In this document: piece after piece, positions 1 through 13,400 of the stretch
How positions within the stretch are numbered: position 1 is the first letter of the stretch
Layout of the letters: every line of letters starts with the position of its first letter
NCBI GenBank assembly: GCA_014529385.2
Contig: CM043958.1
Location: 76,147,169 to 76,211,168 of the forward strand
Length of the DNA: 64,000 nt
Source of the DNA: Adiantum capillus-veneris
Taxonomy: Eukaryota; Streptophyta; Polypodiopsida; Polypodiales; Pteridaceae
Direction of reading: 5' to 3'
Position numbers and translations under genes: made by a program
The notes under the pieces: model-generated
What the model was told of the DNA's origin: nothing
Database searches by the model: none
Seen by the model: only the letters and a program-made list of their open reading frames with translations

Positions 1-232
1 TATAGATTTTAAAGCATGGCCCACATGTTAACTCTTTAAAATAAAAAGAACAAAATATCCTAGAATTGTTAAAAGGTCCATCAACTGGGCAATCTCTTTA
101 CCCATTTGGGATGCTAATGTGAGGGTTGGTCTTTGTTGGACATTTAATCTGTTTTTGACAGGTGAAAAACTTTAGCTACCCTTTAAAAAATACACTATAA
201 TGCCAAAAGATAATATCTTGAAAATTTTGAAG
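1..232. repeat. Fragment of dispersed SSR-associated repeat
   Basis: The first ~140 bases closely match 22424-22547 (both contain 'agcatggcccacatgt' and 'aaggtccatcaa'). Bases ~160-250 match the reverse complement of 23650-23755. The pieces therefore belong to the same composite family as the 19.7-25.1 kb array. No coding sequence is visible. Confidence 0.7.
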
Positions 233-251
233 GGTGTGTGAGCTCATCGGT

Positions 252-528
<277 letters not shown>

Positions 529-530
<2 letters not shown>

Positions 531-1078
531 AATATGGATAACAATCCATGCATTTGCATGTTACCCCAAGTCAACGTCAGGCGAGCTTTTTTCTTACCCT
601 CAAGCTCTTCAAAAAAACACACTTCTAAAAATCTGTAAAAAAAGATAATATTGGTGTTGAAAAAAGCCCCTTTGAACAGATAAAGCCAGATATATCTTCA
701 AAAATTAAATTTTCATTAAATAGGAAAATATTTACTAAAATTAAAATAAATATTTTGGTTATATCTTAAAAATTAAATTCGCATTAAGTAGCAAAACCTT
801 CACTAAAATTATCTCTTTTTTGTTGTTTGCAGTTGGAACATTTACATTTATTCTATCTAGAGTAAAAAGTATTTTGACTTCTATACTCTTTATAATACAG
901 TTTAAATTTTTCAAGGAAGAAGAGACCCTCCATGTGTCACTCACTGCTTCACCCAAGAGAAAATCTCTATAAAATGCAAAAGGGAGAGTAAGATTGTAAG
1001 AAACAGCAAGCAACTTTTCATTTTTTGTCAAATATAAAATCAAAAGAATTTCTTTTTCTTTAATGGTAGAAAGTTCTT
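529..1078 (+). repeat. Dispersed repeat unit, forward copy
   Basis: This stretch begins right after a CT tract with 'aataatatggataacaat' and runs through an AT-rich body. The same body occurs, diverged, after CT tracts at 19741, 20984 and 24006 and inverted near 23210-23620. I see no protein, PBS or clear terminal repeats in it, so the element class is unknown. Confidence 0.75.
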
Positions 1079-1913
1079 TAGTCATAGAAAGTCAATAACT
1101 TTCTCCTTTACATAGAATAAATGTACTGATTTAAATGCACATAGCAAAAAGAGATAAATTTATTGGAGATTCTATTCTTTAATGAGAATTTAATTTTTGA
1201 AGACATATTTGGTTTATTCTTTTCAAGAGGTTTTTTTCAAGCTCAATATTGACAAAAAAAAATTAATGTTTTTATTTCTTTAAATTGATTGGAAAAAAAA
1301 CAGCTCCTGTGGTGTCGACTTGGGGTAGTTTCACTTTGAGAAAATACATGTGAATGAAGGAGTAGTTATCCATGTTATTGACCATGAGAGAGAGAGAGAG
1401 AGAGAGAGATTTTCCTTTGGAGCTCATAGGGCTCCGTCTCACCAAGGACACCCTTCAAACCCTTCAAATCTGTTGGGGGGTTCACTCAATATTTATGTGA
1501 CTATCACGTGAGTACAACAGTCAAGGTTTTTTTTCTAACAATTTCACATACAAAAAGGTACTATAAAATATAATTGATTTTTTTTAATAGACTAAATTAT
1601 ATGTCAAAAATTTATTGATTAGTCATAGAAAGTCAAAGACTTTCTCCACTACGTAGAATAAATGTATTGGTTTAAATGCACATAACAAAAAGGAGATAAA
1701 TTGAGTGGAGATTTTATTATTTAATGAGAATTTAATTTTTAAAGATATATCTAGTTTTTTCTTTTTATGAGTTTTTTTCAAGACCATTATTAATTAGTTT
1801 ATTTTTTAGTTTTTATTTCTTTAAAGAGATTGAAAAAAAACAGCTCGTGTGGTGTCGACTTGGGGTAGTTTCACTTTGAGAAAACACATGCAAATGGAGT
1901 AGCTATCCATGTT

Positions 1914-1970
<57 letters not shown>

Positions 1971-2474
1971 CCTTTCAAGCTCATAGGGCTCCGTCTCAGC
2001 AAGGACACCCTTCAAGCCCTTCAAATCTCTTAAGAGGGTTACTCAATCTATCATGTGAGTATAGCAGATAGGGTTATATTTCTAACAATTTCACATACAA
2101 AAAGTTACCATAAAATGTAATTGAAATTTATTTTTCTATAGACTAAACTATATTTCAAAATTTCACTGATTAATCATAGAAAGTCAAAGACTCTCGTCTA
2201 CATAGAACAAATGTACTGGTTTAAATGCACATAACAAAAAGGAGATAAATTTAGTGGAGATTTTATTATTTAATAAGAATTTATTTTTTGAAGATATATT
2301 TGGTCTATCCTTTTCAAGAGGTTTTTTTCAAGACCAATATTGATTGATTTTCTATTAATTTTTTATTTCTTTAAAGAGATTGAAAAAAAAATAGCTCGTG
2401 TGGTGTCAACTAGGGGTGGCTTCACTTTCAAAAAATATATGCAAATGAAGGAGTAGTTATCCATGTTATTGACC

Positions 2475-2522
<48 letters not shown>

Positions 2523-2620
2523 TTTTCCTTTCGAGCTCATAAGGCTCCGTCTCACCAAGGACACCCTTCAAACCCTTCAAATGGGGGGTCACTTAATATT
2601 TGTGCGACTATCACGTGAGT
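1079..2620 (-). repeat. Tandem array of ~545-bp units, three copies
   Basis: The phrase 'tcatagaaagtcaa' recurs at about 1081, 1623 and 2175, giving a period of about 542-551 bp. Each copy carries a GA microsatellite at the same internal position (about 1386, 1917 and 2475), followed by 'gattttcctttcgagctcat' and a 'ccttcaaacccttcaaat' motif. The units are the reverse complement of the repeat body at 529-1078. The SSR length differs between copies while its flanks are conserved. Confidence 0.85.
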
Positions 2621-4335
2621 ACAATAGAAGGGGTTATTATTTGTTTGTCTCACATTTTTTACATACAAAAAGGTACCGTAAAATGTAATTGGGATTTTTT
2701 TTAATAGACTGAATTATTCATAAAAAATTTCACAGATAAGTAGTTTAAAGTCCTTGAACGCACGTGATATACAAATCTATATTTAATGACACACCAAGTC
2801 AAATTTCCAAGATAATATGGTTTTCTGAGAGTAATAGTGTATTTTCAAAAGGGTAGCTAACATTTTTCACCCATAGAATCGAAACACAAAGCAAACTAGA
2901 AATGAAAATTTTATGGAAGTCCATCTAACCGATCATTTTTCATGCAACCAAATGCTTTCGCATTACCATTAGAAGTACTCGTAAAAGCACTACAAAGTCA
3001 TAAACATCATAAAGATGAACAGACACCTGAAAGTATTGAATTCAAATTTCTCAACAACAAACAACAAATAACAGCATTCTCTTTGGCGTATCCCTTCGAC
3101 TCGTGAATGGTTGCACATAATTGAATGTGAATGCGGAATCACTTGCAAACCTAACACTATGTCCAACCTTTGGTGATAGTTGGACACTCTAGACACCACC
3201 ACAACAAAATTAGTCAGTACAAAAAACCTTTAAGCATAAAAATGATTCCCAAAGCTTTGTAAGGATAGATATTTTTTTTTGTATAAGAATTACATTTCAC
3301 ATCTACACCACAAATGTGACATTGACAACTACACTTTTTCCCATGCACGCCCATAAGAAACTTGTCTTGTATGGTTCAAGGCATCCCTCAAGAATTACTT
3401 TTGAACATGCATGATGAAATAAAAATTGTACCAATCTCAAACCTTGCTTATGTACAAAACAAGGCTTCATCTTCTCAAATGTTCTTTGGTGAATTTGCAC
3501 CTTTGGATGACCCTACTTGAAGGCAATACATAATTCTACCTACAATAAAAGAATGATAAACAATATAATTATTGGCAAGGTTCAAACTTATAGTCAACAT
3601 ACAAAATTGAGATTAATCTATTGGGATTTAGTATCAGGCTGGTAATTGACACTTTTATGGTCAGTGGAAGGACAAAACCTGAGTCTAATGTTAGCAAAAG
3701 CATCGTAATACTAGTATCTACCATGACTATATTTATAGGGCTAGGTAGCCACCAGGTTGTCGATGGAAGCTCCCTTTCAGACAAGTCACTACCACTATCG
3801 GCAAAACAACTCTAGCAACAACAAACTTGCTAGAACCTACAACATCCTCAGCAGAGCATGTATCCATAGAAGGCAGATGAACATCAATGACCTGTACAAC
3901 ATTCCAAATGTACATTCACACAAGAACATGTGTCATCATGCAAGCCCACATTGGATAGTTATCCCCATCCACTTTATCTTCAACAACAAACATGTTGAAA
4001 ACATCTGTGTTGTTATTAGCCATGGAGACTGATTGCAACTAATGTGAAAACTACCCAAAAAAGGAAATATAAAGTATAACTAACATCTGCTATGTAGAAT
4101 AACCATGAGAGGACTCTAAGAGACATGTTTAGCAAAAACTTGGACTCACAAAAACTTGCACAAAAAGAAGAGATTGCCTACGTATTAGGTCAATCCTATA
4201 GTGAAAACGGAGGCCAAAAGGATCCCATATCAAGATTCCAAATTACTAATTGGCCTACTAATACTCACCAAATCTCACACCAATTGGAGAAAGTGAGCAA
4301 GTAGGTGTTTGGGACTATGCATGGGAAGACATAGC
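2621..4335. other. No gene recognised
   Basis: Bases 2700-2880 still resemble the repeat family (compare 'gggtagctaacatttttcaccc' with 23716-23745). The rest contains only short open frames in all six frames, without recognisable domains. Part of it may be the decayed interior of the LTR element whose possible edge lies at 4352. Confidence 0.5.
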
Positions 4336-5120
4336 CTGCTCTGATATGAGTTGTTGGAATTAGGGTTGCATGGATGCACACATAGCTTGGAGAAGATGAA
4401 GAAACTCAAGGCACACAACAAAGAGTATATTTCTTATTGAACAATAGAAAGATAGATAAGATAGCCCTAGAATGATGGACATATATACAACACATAGGGA
4501 AAAAACAAGGAAAAATTTCCATGGCAGTCCCAAGTGTGTTAACACACATCAAAGTCTCATACATATGATAATAGGACCTTCCCTCTCATTCAATTGAAAA
4601 GATTAATGCATTTGCAAAAAACTACTTACATAACTACTTTGAGCTCATTCACGCTTCAAGAAAGGAGAGATATCATATAAAGTATCAACAAATATAGATA
4701 GAAGATGACAATACAAATGAGGAGAACAACGACCAATCAAAACACTTCATCGAACGACATGAAGATGAAGAAAAATTTGACAATGGCATTGGCAAAAACT
4801 TAACAAATTTGAAGATGGCTTCAACAACAAATTTGGCCTTTTGACATCAAAGGCACACACACAAAATCGTTTGAAAGGACCAAGGTTTGTTTTAAGCCTA
4901 CACACCTTGATGAAATACACTCTCCAAGGGGAGGCATTTTGGTCTACTCCTATAGAAGAGACATTTGATTCCTACATCCTACTATTAAATTATTTAGGGG
5001 AGGACACTTTGTATTGGGTGCTACATATGACACTCAGTGGGAGGCTTATTAGGGTGTGTGACATCTTTTGTACCATTTATGGACCCCTTTCCTACCTATT
5101 TATGCATGCATAGACATCTT
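4336..5120 (-). mobile_element. Possible LTR-retrotransposon edge (degenerate PBS and LTR start)
   Basis: On the minus strand 'ATATCAGAGCAGG' resembles a decayed initiator-Met primer binding site (canonical TGGTATCAGAGC). It lies next to a plus-strand 'tgttggaattag', which would be an LTR terminus. No second LTR, TSD or coding domain was found, so the right boundary is a guess. Confidence 0.3.
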
Positions 5121-5254
5121 AGATGATGCCCATCCGTACATATATGATGCACAGAGGTTTCTAGACACAGTACACTTTCATATGAGACCATTTGGAGGAT
5201 CAAAATAGCCTCTAAAAAAGTTCATACAAGATTCTGTCCATTTGGGCTCAATTG

Positions 5255-5500
5255 AAGGATCTCCCATGCCTCATAGATGATGTAATCAAGATACATCTTC
5301 CATCCTCTATATAAGGATCTCATTTGTACTCCTTTGAAGGATCTCCCACACCTCATAGATGATGTAAGTAAGATACCTCTTCTTCCTCTATATAAGGATC
5401 TCCATTTTACTCATTTAAAGGATCTCCCACACCTCATAGCTGATGTAAGTAAGATACCTCTTCCTTCCCCTATATAAGGAGCTCATTTGTACTCATTTGA
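5255..5500 (+). repeat. 81-bp tandem repeat, three copies, each with a TATA motif
   Basis: Units start at about 5255, 5337 and 5418. Each reads 'aaggatctccca..cctcatag.tgatgtaa' and contains 'ctatataagga' (near 5307, 5390 and 5471). Repeated units with a TATA box suggest the U3 region of a plus-oriented LTR. No adjoining PBS or second LTR was seen, so the promoter role is inference. Confidence 0.8.
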
Positions 5501-6916
5501 TGATGAATCAAGAAGCTACATTAGGCACATTTCAATTGTAAATGGATTAGTTGTGTTTTCCACCATAACTCTACATAGTTAATTCTTCTTTCTTTGCTAC
5601 ATCTATGTTGTGATGAAATTGTTATGAATATGCATTCGTATATAACGATGTTGTGCAAAAGCAGAGATAAGGGACAATAAGGAAATACATTCAAAGTAAT
5701 TCCAATTTTCATCCACACACAAATGAACTTCTCACCCGTATATGTATTGGCTTGAATTGTTGATTTTATTTATATTTATACAAAAAAGAGGTATATTAGA
5801 CTCTGGAAAAAAGAATATCTTTGTCTAAATTTGTTTTCATAAGAGAGGTTTCCCACGAACTATGAACTAAACAGAGTTTTCTCTTCATTGTAGATGTGGA
5901 GCCCACACAAAGAGAATGATTCATCATAGTCTCCATGCACTCATCTACCTAGAAACATCATTCAAATCTTAAATTGTTCCTAACCAATGAGGTATACAAG
6001 GTGGATCAAAAATCCAAAATTATTTTCTTACATCCTTCTTGCTCCTAGAGACTTCAAAGAGGGTATACCAATCCTCATCAAGGCTTTGCTATGAGCCAAC
6101 TGAATCTCCATCTTCATGACTTGCACTCAAAATTACTATTTTTGAACAAAGCTATGTTAGCCAAACATCATCTTTTCTAAACTCTCTACTTCTAGTTTAA
6201 AGGCTATTTTTGTATTAAACCTACAATGTCACACATTTGAGCTTATTGCACACACGCAAATACTGTTAGATCCAGAAAACTATGTGGAAACTCATGGTAA
6301 TCTTTTTCTAAATATAAATCTAAGGTATTTAGATCTTACAATTACATGGTGCAAGATTGGTTGAACGTATTTCATAAAACTAGTCGTATTTGTAACATAC
6401 GAGAAATCATTTTCGTAAACTATTGCTTTATGTCTATGATAGATGTACATTTTAAATTTCTTTTCAACCCTTGAAATTACTACTATCTATAATTGACAAT
6501 ATTGAGTTATTTTATATCAATAACAAGAAGATAAGCCAGTTTTGGTAGTCAATAAAAACTCTTTTATTATTTTGAAAAATAAGAAAATTCTGCCCAAGAA
6601 AAGAGCATTTGTCCATTATGTTAAAATAGGCATAATAGCATCAAAAAATGATTAAATGACATCAAAATATGATTACAATAGCATGGCATGCACTTCAAAT
6701 AGCTTATATGTATGTGGCATGTAACAGAAAGCCAACCATTTTAGCTTGTGATTAGTCTCTGTTAGTGCTTGCCTCTCTGAGAGGTTGGTCTAGGAAACAT
6801 TTAAGACAACCAACTTTTCAAGAATACATCTTACGTTGTTTAGCTTTAATCATGCCAAATTAAAATAGAACATAAAGTGGTCTCTATGTTTCCGCAAGAG
6901 ACAAGCCTTTGATATT
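5501..6916. other. Intergenic, no gene recognised
   Basis: This AT-rich sequence lies between the 81-bp repeat and the 3' end of the bHLH gene, with only short shadow frames. The 3' UTR of the minus-strand bHLH gene must lie in its right part; a minus-strand AATAAA-type signal is possible near 6560 but cannot be established. Confidence 0.5.
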
Positions 6917-9655
6917 TTAACACTTGATAGGACCTAGTCCAAACATAAGAGCAACCCTCAATAGCATGTCTTTGAATTCTTTTGGTTCTATTCGCAATCC
7001 ATCACTAGCCTGCAAAATGCAAGCAAATATAAAAGAGTCTCATTGTAAATAAGTGATTTCACGACATACAGTACTTCCAAAGCCAAGGTTGTGTGACATC
7101 AGTTTTGTGTAACTTGTTTAAGATGGTTACAATCATTCAACACTGGTAGATAGAGGAAATGCATTTTTTTTAGAGCTCATGACTCAACATTCAATGCAAC
7201 CATGAAATTTATCCTAAACGAAGCTAAATGTTTTTAGATACTAGCAATCAAGGCATGAATGGTAATTAACATATACATAATTTGATTGTCTGAACATACA
7301 CTTGCCTTAACAAATATAGTGTTGAGAATGTGATATTGTTTTCAAATTGATTTTCATATGAAGTAGTGACACCAATTTTCAATTATTTGGTTAAAGCTTT
7401 TTTTATGACATAGCATTAATCACCTTTAATAAACATGAAAATGCATTGTTTCATAGCTCAAAAGTACTCAACATTCAATCCAGCTATAAATTAAGTTATG
7501 CAAAATTCTACAATTTTTTTTATAATAAATACTAGCAATTGATGTAGATATCTTAAGCCACTAAATATATTTGGATATTGTTCAGATGCTAATCTCTTTA
7601 CCTCGACAAATATGGTGTTGAGAATGTGGTCGTCAATTTTAGTTAGCTTTGCATTTAAAATATTAATTCCCAACATCTCAATTGCCTTTGTAAGGTTTGC
7701 TATAACCCCTTGTCCATCAGAGCAAATAATTTCCAATTGATATATAGCCTTTTCCACTTCAATCACATTGACCTGTATGCACCACCAAAGGAGAAAACAA
7801 GATACAGAGGCCGTGAACGAAAGTTACGTGAAAAAATCTTATCGGCTCACGATATTCATCTAATCTGTTTAGCAATCATATGAGCCTTATAGTAGAGAAC
7901 ATTTGCATTTTTTAACTAGATGATTCAAAGATCATGTTGAAAGGAGGGACTTTGCTTATAAGTATTTGATAACATGCAATGGAATTTCATGCTTTGAAGT
8001 ATATTATTACCTCCAAGATCTTGTGTTGCACTCGTTTCATCGTGGATGTCAGAGTGGGCGCAGTACTCAAAACATTCTTATTGATAATGTTTTCCCATGA
8101 TTTCAAAGCTTGGACCTCCTTGTTAACCTCTTCAACTTGCCTTTGAAGGCTTTGGACGTAGGAAATTGCATCACTAACAACAGAAGCCTTGTCCATCTGC
8201 AAAATATAACCAAATACTTCATTAGAAAATAACCCAAACATGTGGAGATACATAGATTATGATACATATATATATGTAATTGTACAAATGAGAAACCTGA
8301 TGGCATGTAAAAATGTTATATGTGTGTGTGTGTGTGTGTGCGCGCAACATGTATAGCAAATATACTTAGTATACACTAGTAAGAACAAACAAGGCCTCCT
8401 GTATTTACTAAGGTTTACCATAGGATTAGTACGATGTCATTGAACAAAAGGGGGGGTTTGTACAAAGGGAAGTCCAATATGTAAGGGTTAAAGAGGTAGG
8501 TTTGGTGCACATAGGCAACGTCTCCCTAGTACTCCTGGTGAAATCCCCCTGAACAAGGGTCTAAATGTGTCTTGAGTTGTGGTTTACGACACATAGGTAG
8601 AGTTGTGATTGACGAGACATAGGTGTATGGAAATTCTTCTCATGTTTCCATAAGTCTTGAATACTCTAAACAAAAAAATGTATGGGTAGGTACCAACTTA
8701 CTTTACTAATCTTGGGAACAAGGGATCGAAGTGCATATAGATTCTCATTAATCTTTCTCCTTCTTTGTCGTTCATAGTCGAGGTTCTTGGAAGAATTACT
8801 ACATTTCTTCGCATTGTCCTCCGTACTTGTATCTTCGAGCAAATGGTCCTCTTCGGAATAAGAAGTTGGCTTTTTGGATAATGAGGAGATGTTGAGCTTT
8901 CTCCTTTTGTGTGTGGACATTAGTCCTTTTGAAGAGAAAAAAAGATAATCAGCAACATCCTTGGTCACGTTGCTTGATTTAAAGAGATCCACATTGATGG
9001 GAATTCTCACATCACATGGATGTGCCACATTGTGAGGAGTCAATGCTCTTTTGCATGGGAGGGGGGTATTGACTTGGCCTCTTGTATGGCGATGATCAAG
9101 AATAGTGTGGGATGTTCCCCACATCTTGCATGTAATTAGGGGTGATCTTGGGCTCTCTCTATCATATTGTGGGCTTGCCATATTTTTGGAAGCCTTTGAA
9201 GATTCTTGCTCATCAAAAGAAGGCAAATTGGAGTCACTTACCTGCTCCTGCATTCTAGCTGTGGCTGCATCTTGCTTGTTTGGTGGAGATGTAGAGGCAT
9301 CCGCAGGTCCGATGGCTGTCGGCGGAAAATCCGCAGTGTCGGAGATATCTGAGTTGTGTAGAATGCTCCAAGGAGAAAGGACAACATCATGAGCGGCTGC
9401 ATCTTGTTGTAGCTGATCATGACATGAGCCAATATCTGCAAGCTCGGTAGTACTGGCGTCGATGGCGAGCTCGGGGAGAGTCAGTATTACATCTAGATCA
9501 TATTGAGCAGCTGCATCGTTAAGACTTAATGGGGCGTCAGCGAGATGGTTATAGGGGGCCATATAATTATTCATGTAATTGAGAAGCACGTCATCCACGT
9601 CTTCCTCTTCTTCACAAAGCGCAGGTGAGTAATCAGCTGTGTAAGAAGCTTCCAT
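6917..9655 (-). CDS. bHLH transcription factor with ACT-like C-terminal domain (4 exons)
   Basis: Exons on the minus strand are 9655-8702, 8196-8011, 7772-7602 and 7009-6917. All introns are GT-AG and phase 0, giving a 467-residue protein. Residues 1-290 are acidic and low-homology (an EEEEDVDD stretch near the start). Residues 291-348 form the bHLH. Its basic region reads NLDYERQRRRK: the conserved E and R contacts are present, while the usual His is Asn. The loop/helix-2 junction reads LVPKISKMDKASVV. The exon1/exon2 junction falls exactly between KISK and MDKAS. Residues 381-465 form an ACT-like dimerisation module (LEIICSDGQGVIANLTKAIE). The pattern fits the plant AMS/DYT1/FIT/bHLH35-like group, which binds E-boxes in the nucleus. 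I cannot assign an orthologue. The Met at 9655 is chosen because the upstream in-frame Met at 9712 would translate a CT microsatellite. Intron 1 (8197-8701) holds a TG repeat at 8321-8345. No stop or frameshift is seen, so it is probably functional. Confidence 0.87.
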
Positions 9656-9656
9656 G

Positions 9657-9696
<40 letters not shown>

Positions 9697-9868
9697 CTAG
9701 ATAGCGGGGCAAGTAATTCGCCGTCTAAATTTATTTATGGAGAGAGAAACCCCGCGGGGAGCGCGAGTCATACACCGAGACTCGAGAGAGAGAGAGAGAG
9801 TACGGTGCTAGGGAGGAACGGAAAGCCATGAGAGCATCGAGGTTGTCGCGACTCTGTCAAAAAGAGAA

Positions 9869-9901
<33 letters not shown>

Positions 9902-9975
9902 ATGTACGTGTTTTTTCTGTAATTGGACGATGGAGCTTGCAGCGTACACCTCTGGCCTCCCCTCGTCTCCTCACA
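9656..9975 (-). promoter_or_regulatory. 5' leader/promoter-proximal region with GA/CT tracts
   Basis: Directly upstream of the bHLH start codon lie GA tracts at 9660-9694, 9783-9801 and 9859-9899, which read as CT tracts in the sense direction. CT-rich 5' leaders are common in plant genes and GAGA-type factors bind such tracts. The first tract ends only a few bases before the ATG. Regulatory function is inference. Confidence 0.45.
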
Positions 9976-10292
9976 CGTTTTTCAGCCTAGGCCTCTCCTT
10001 GTAAAGCATCAGGCGTTGGCCCCTCCCTCATGATCATGATGTGCTTTTTTCTTGCCCTTATGGCAAACCAAATGGCAAAACCATTTAAAAGGTATACCAT
10101 CAGCATTGCTTGAGATCTTTTGGAAAATCTAGAAGTCAGTTTATCCATTTGTTTTAACGAGTGCCCCAAAAAAACCCTTCACCTAAAGCTTGGAAAATCT
10201 ACATATGATAGATTTATTGAGCTACATTGTCTATATATTTGATAGTTTTTACACTAAACTAGTAAAACGGCGCTGCCCTGGCCGCCGCCTTC

Positions 10293-10294
<2 letters not shown>

Positions 10295-10380
<86 letters not shown>
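10295..10380. repeat. (CT)n microsatellite, ~84 bp
   Basis: An uninterrupted CT dinucleotide tract lies just downstream of the 3' end of the decayed PPR gene in its sense orientation. Confidence 0.95.
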
Positions 10381-10385
<5 letters not shown>

Positions 10386-10429
10386 CCGGCTTGCAGGGAA
10401 CACGACTAAATCAAGCTGCTTGTGACACC

Positions 10430-13400
10430 CTTTCTCCATGCCATTTTCTTTCCTTCAAGATGCAAGCGAATGTGATTGCACCTGGAGAGACACCCTCGCT
10501 TCATATCTGTCGAAAATAGCACAACGCTTCATGGCCCTGCCCAGTTGGACATATCCCCCAATTAGTGCATTCCAAGAGACGACATCCTGGTTAGGAGGCT
10601 CCTCGCGCACTTTTTGTGCTTTATGTGGTGCACCACACTTATTGATACATGTGGACCAAGGCGGTGCTAAGCACGACTTTTTCTTTGAACAACCTGAGTC
10701 TAACATTATCATCGTGAATTCATGTGTAATGCCACATGCCTCCAAGGTGCAAGTGTACATTATTGTGCCCTCTCTCTACATCTGCTCGAAAATAGCCCGG
10801 AGCTTCGTGACCCTAACCCTTGCCTTTCCTTCTCCCATTGTAGAGCCCGAGCTTCAGACGTCTCGTCATAGACTTCACCTTGTCATGTTTTCCTTTAAGA
10901 TTCAAGAGAATGTGATTGCATCTGCCAAAAATAGCACAAAGCTTGGACATATCCTTCAATTAGTGCTCTATGAAGTCTCGGGTATGAAGTACACTACATT
11001 TGGGATACATGTCAACCAAGGCAGTGCTAAGCACGATGCCCTCGCTTTGCATCTGCTACAAACAACCCAGATCTTCCTGGCCCTACCTTCTTGGGCATAC
11101 CCCAAAATCAATGCATTCAAAGACATGTTCTGGATAGGGTTGCATCTGGAGGCACACCCTCCCTTCTCATCCACTCAAAATAGCTTTGGAGGCATATGTA
11201 GTAATCAATGCACTCGAAGAGAGAACAATTTGGACATGAAGCTCCTTAAGCAGACCACAATTTGTGTACATGTCGACAAAGGAATTCCGAAGTTGGATGT
11301 CCTTTTTCAATAGACTTTTTGCTCACATGCCTTGGGAGATGCAAGCATTGATGATTGCATCTAGAGAGACACCCTCGCTTTGCACCCACTGAATATAGCC
11401 CAGAGCTTCCTGTCCATGCCCCTCTTGGGCATATCCAGCAATAAATGCATTGTAAGAGATGATGTTCCAGAAAGGGAACCCCTCAAACATAGGTGATTGC
11501 ACATGGAGAGATGCCCTCATTTTGCATCTGCTGAAAATAGTCCACAGGTTCATCACCCTACCCCTCCTCACCATATGCCGCAATGAATGCACTACTCCAA
11601 GAGGTGACATTCCGCAGAGAAAGCTTCTTACGTGCACCAAAATATTGCGTACATGTCGACCAAGGAATTCCCAAGCATGACATTTTTTTTCAACAACCCT
11701 CGACTAACAATATCATCGTGAATTCTTTACCGTATCAGCATCATGATGTCCCACATGCCTTGAAGATGCAAGCATAGGTGATTGCATGTGGAGAGACACC
11801 CTCGCTTCACATATGCTGAAAACAACCCACAACTTCCTCACCCTACAGCTCTTGGACATATCTCGGCAATCAAAGCATGGAGATCCTCAAGTGCAAGTAA
11901 TTTCATATGTAGGGATGTCATCGCTTCACATTTGTTGAAATTAGTCATAGCTTCCTCACCCTACCCCTCCTCGATATATGCCACAATGAATGCACTCCAA
12001 GGGAAGAAATTCTAGACAGGAAGCTCCTTTAAGCACCATATTTTGTGTACATGTCGACCAAGGCATTCCCAAGACGACGTCCTTTTTTAATAGCCCCTGA
12101 CTAACAATATCATCTTGAATGCTTTTCCCCATTTTAGCATCTTGCATAATCCCCCCATGCCTTGAAGCTGCAAGCATAGGTGTTTGCATATGGAGATACA
12201 ACCTCACTTCGCATCTCCTACGGGTGAAAGCATGTTAACTTGTCGCGCTTTTTGTGCTAGTTAGCAGTTTCAAGTTAGCACATCTTTAAAAAGTCGTTCG
12301 TCCGGTAAATTTTTTACAAATAATATCAAAAATTTTCGGAGGTTGTACATTTGGATTCCTTGTTTCAAGTGCTTTCTATTGATATATCATATGTCATAGA
12401 TCTTGGAGATGTAGCTCAAGTTATTGTACTAGTTAGCATATGTCAAAATTGTGCTAGTTAGCATTGTCCGGGACATAAAAAAGCATGACAGGTTAACATG
12501 CTTTCACCCCTACAAACAACCCAGATCTTCCTGGTCATGCCCTTGTTAGACAACCCTTTAGATAGGAAGCTCTCTAATCGCTTTTTGTGCTTCTGAAGTA
12601 CACCACAATCGGCATACATGCCGGTATCAGCATCTTGCATAGTCAACCAAGGAATTCCCAAGCAAGACATTTTTTTTCAACAACCCCCGACTAACAATAT
12701 CATCATGAATTCTTTGCAGGTTCGTCACCCTACCCCTCCTCAGCATATGCCACAATGGATGCACTACTCCAAGAGATGACATTCCGAAGAGGAAGCTTCT
12801 TAGGTGCATAAAATTTTGTGTATGTGGTGACTAAGGAATTCCAAGCAAGACATTTTTTTTCAACAACCCCCGACTAACAATATCATCATGAATTCCTCCC
12901 CGGTATCAGCATCTTGCATAGTCCCATATGCCTTGAAGATGCAAGCATAGGTGATTGCATGCGGAGAGAAACCCTCACTTCACATCTGTTGAAAACAACC
13001 CACAACTTCCTCACCCTATAGCTCTTGGGCATATCTCGACAATCAACGCATAGAGATTCTCAAGTGTAGGTAATTGCATCCTAGGGATGTCCTCGCTTCA
13101 CATTCACTGAAATTAGCCACAGCTTCCTCACCCTACCCCTCCTAGGCAAATGAATGCAATCCAAGAGAAGAAATTCTAGACAGGAAGCTCCTTTAAGCAC
13201 CACATCTTGTGTACATGTCGACCAAGGCATTCTCAAGCACGACGTGACAGTATCTTGCATAGTCCCCCATGCCTTGAAGCTGCAATCATAGATGTTTTCA
13301 TATGGAGAAACAACCTCGCTTTGATTTGTTGAAAACAACCCCTAGCTTCCTCGCCCTACCACTTTTGTGCATATTCCACAATCAATGTGTTCAAAGGGAT

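Noticed and set aside
9656-9712. Upstream Met at 9712 as start of the bHLH protein
   Set aside because: It would add a Ser-Leu repeat from a microsatellite; the Met at 9655 starts the plausible acidic N-terminus.
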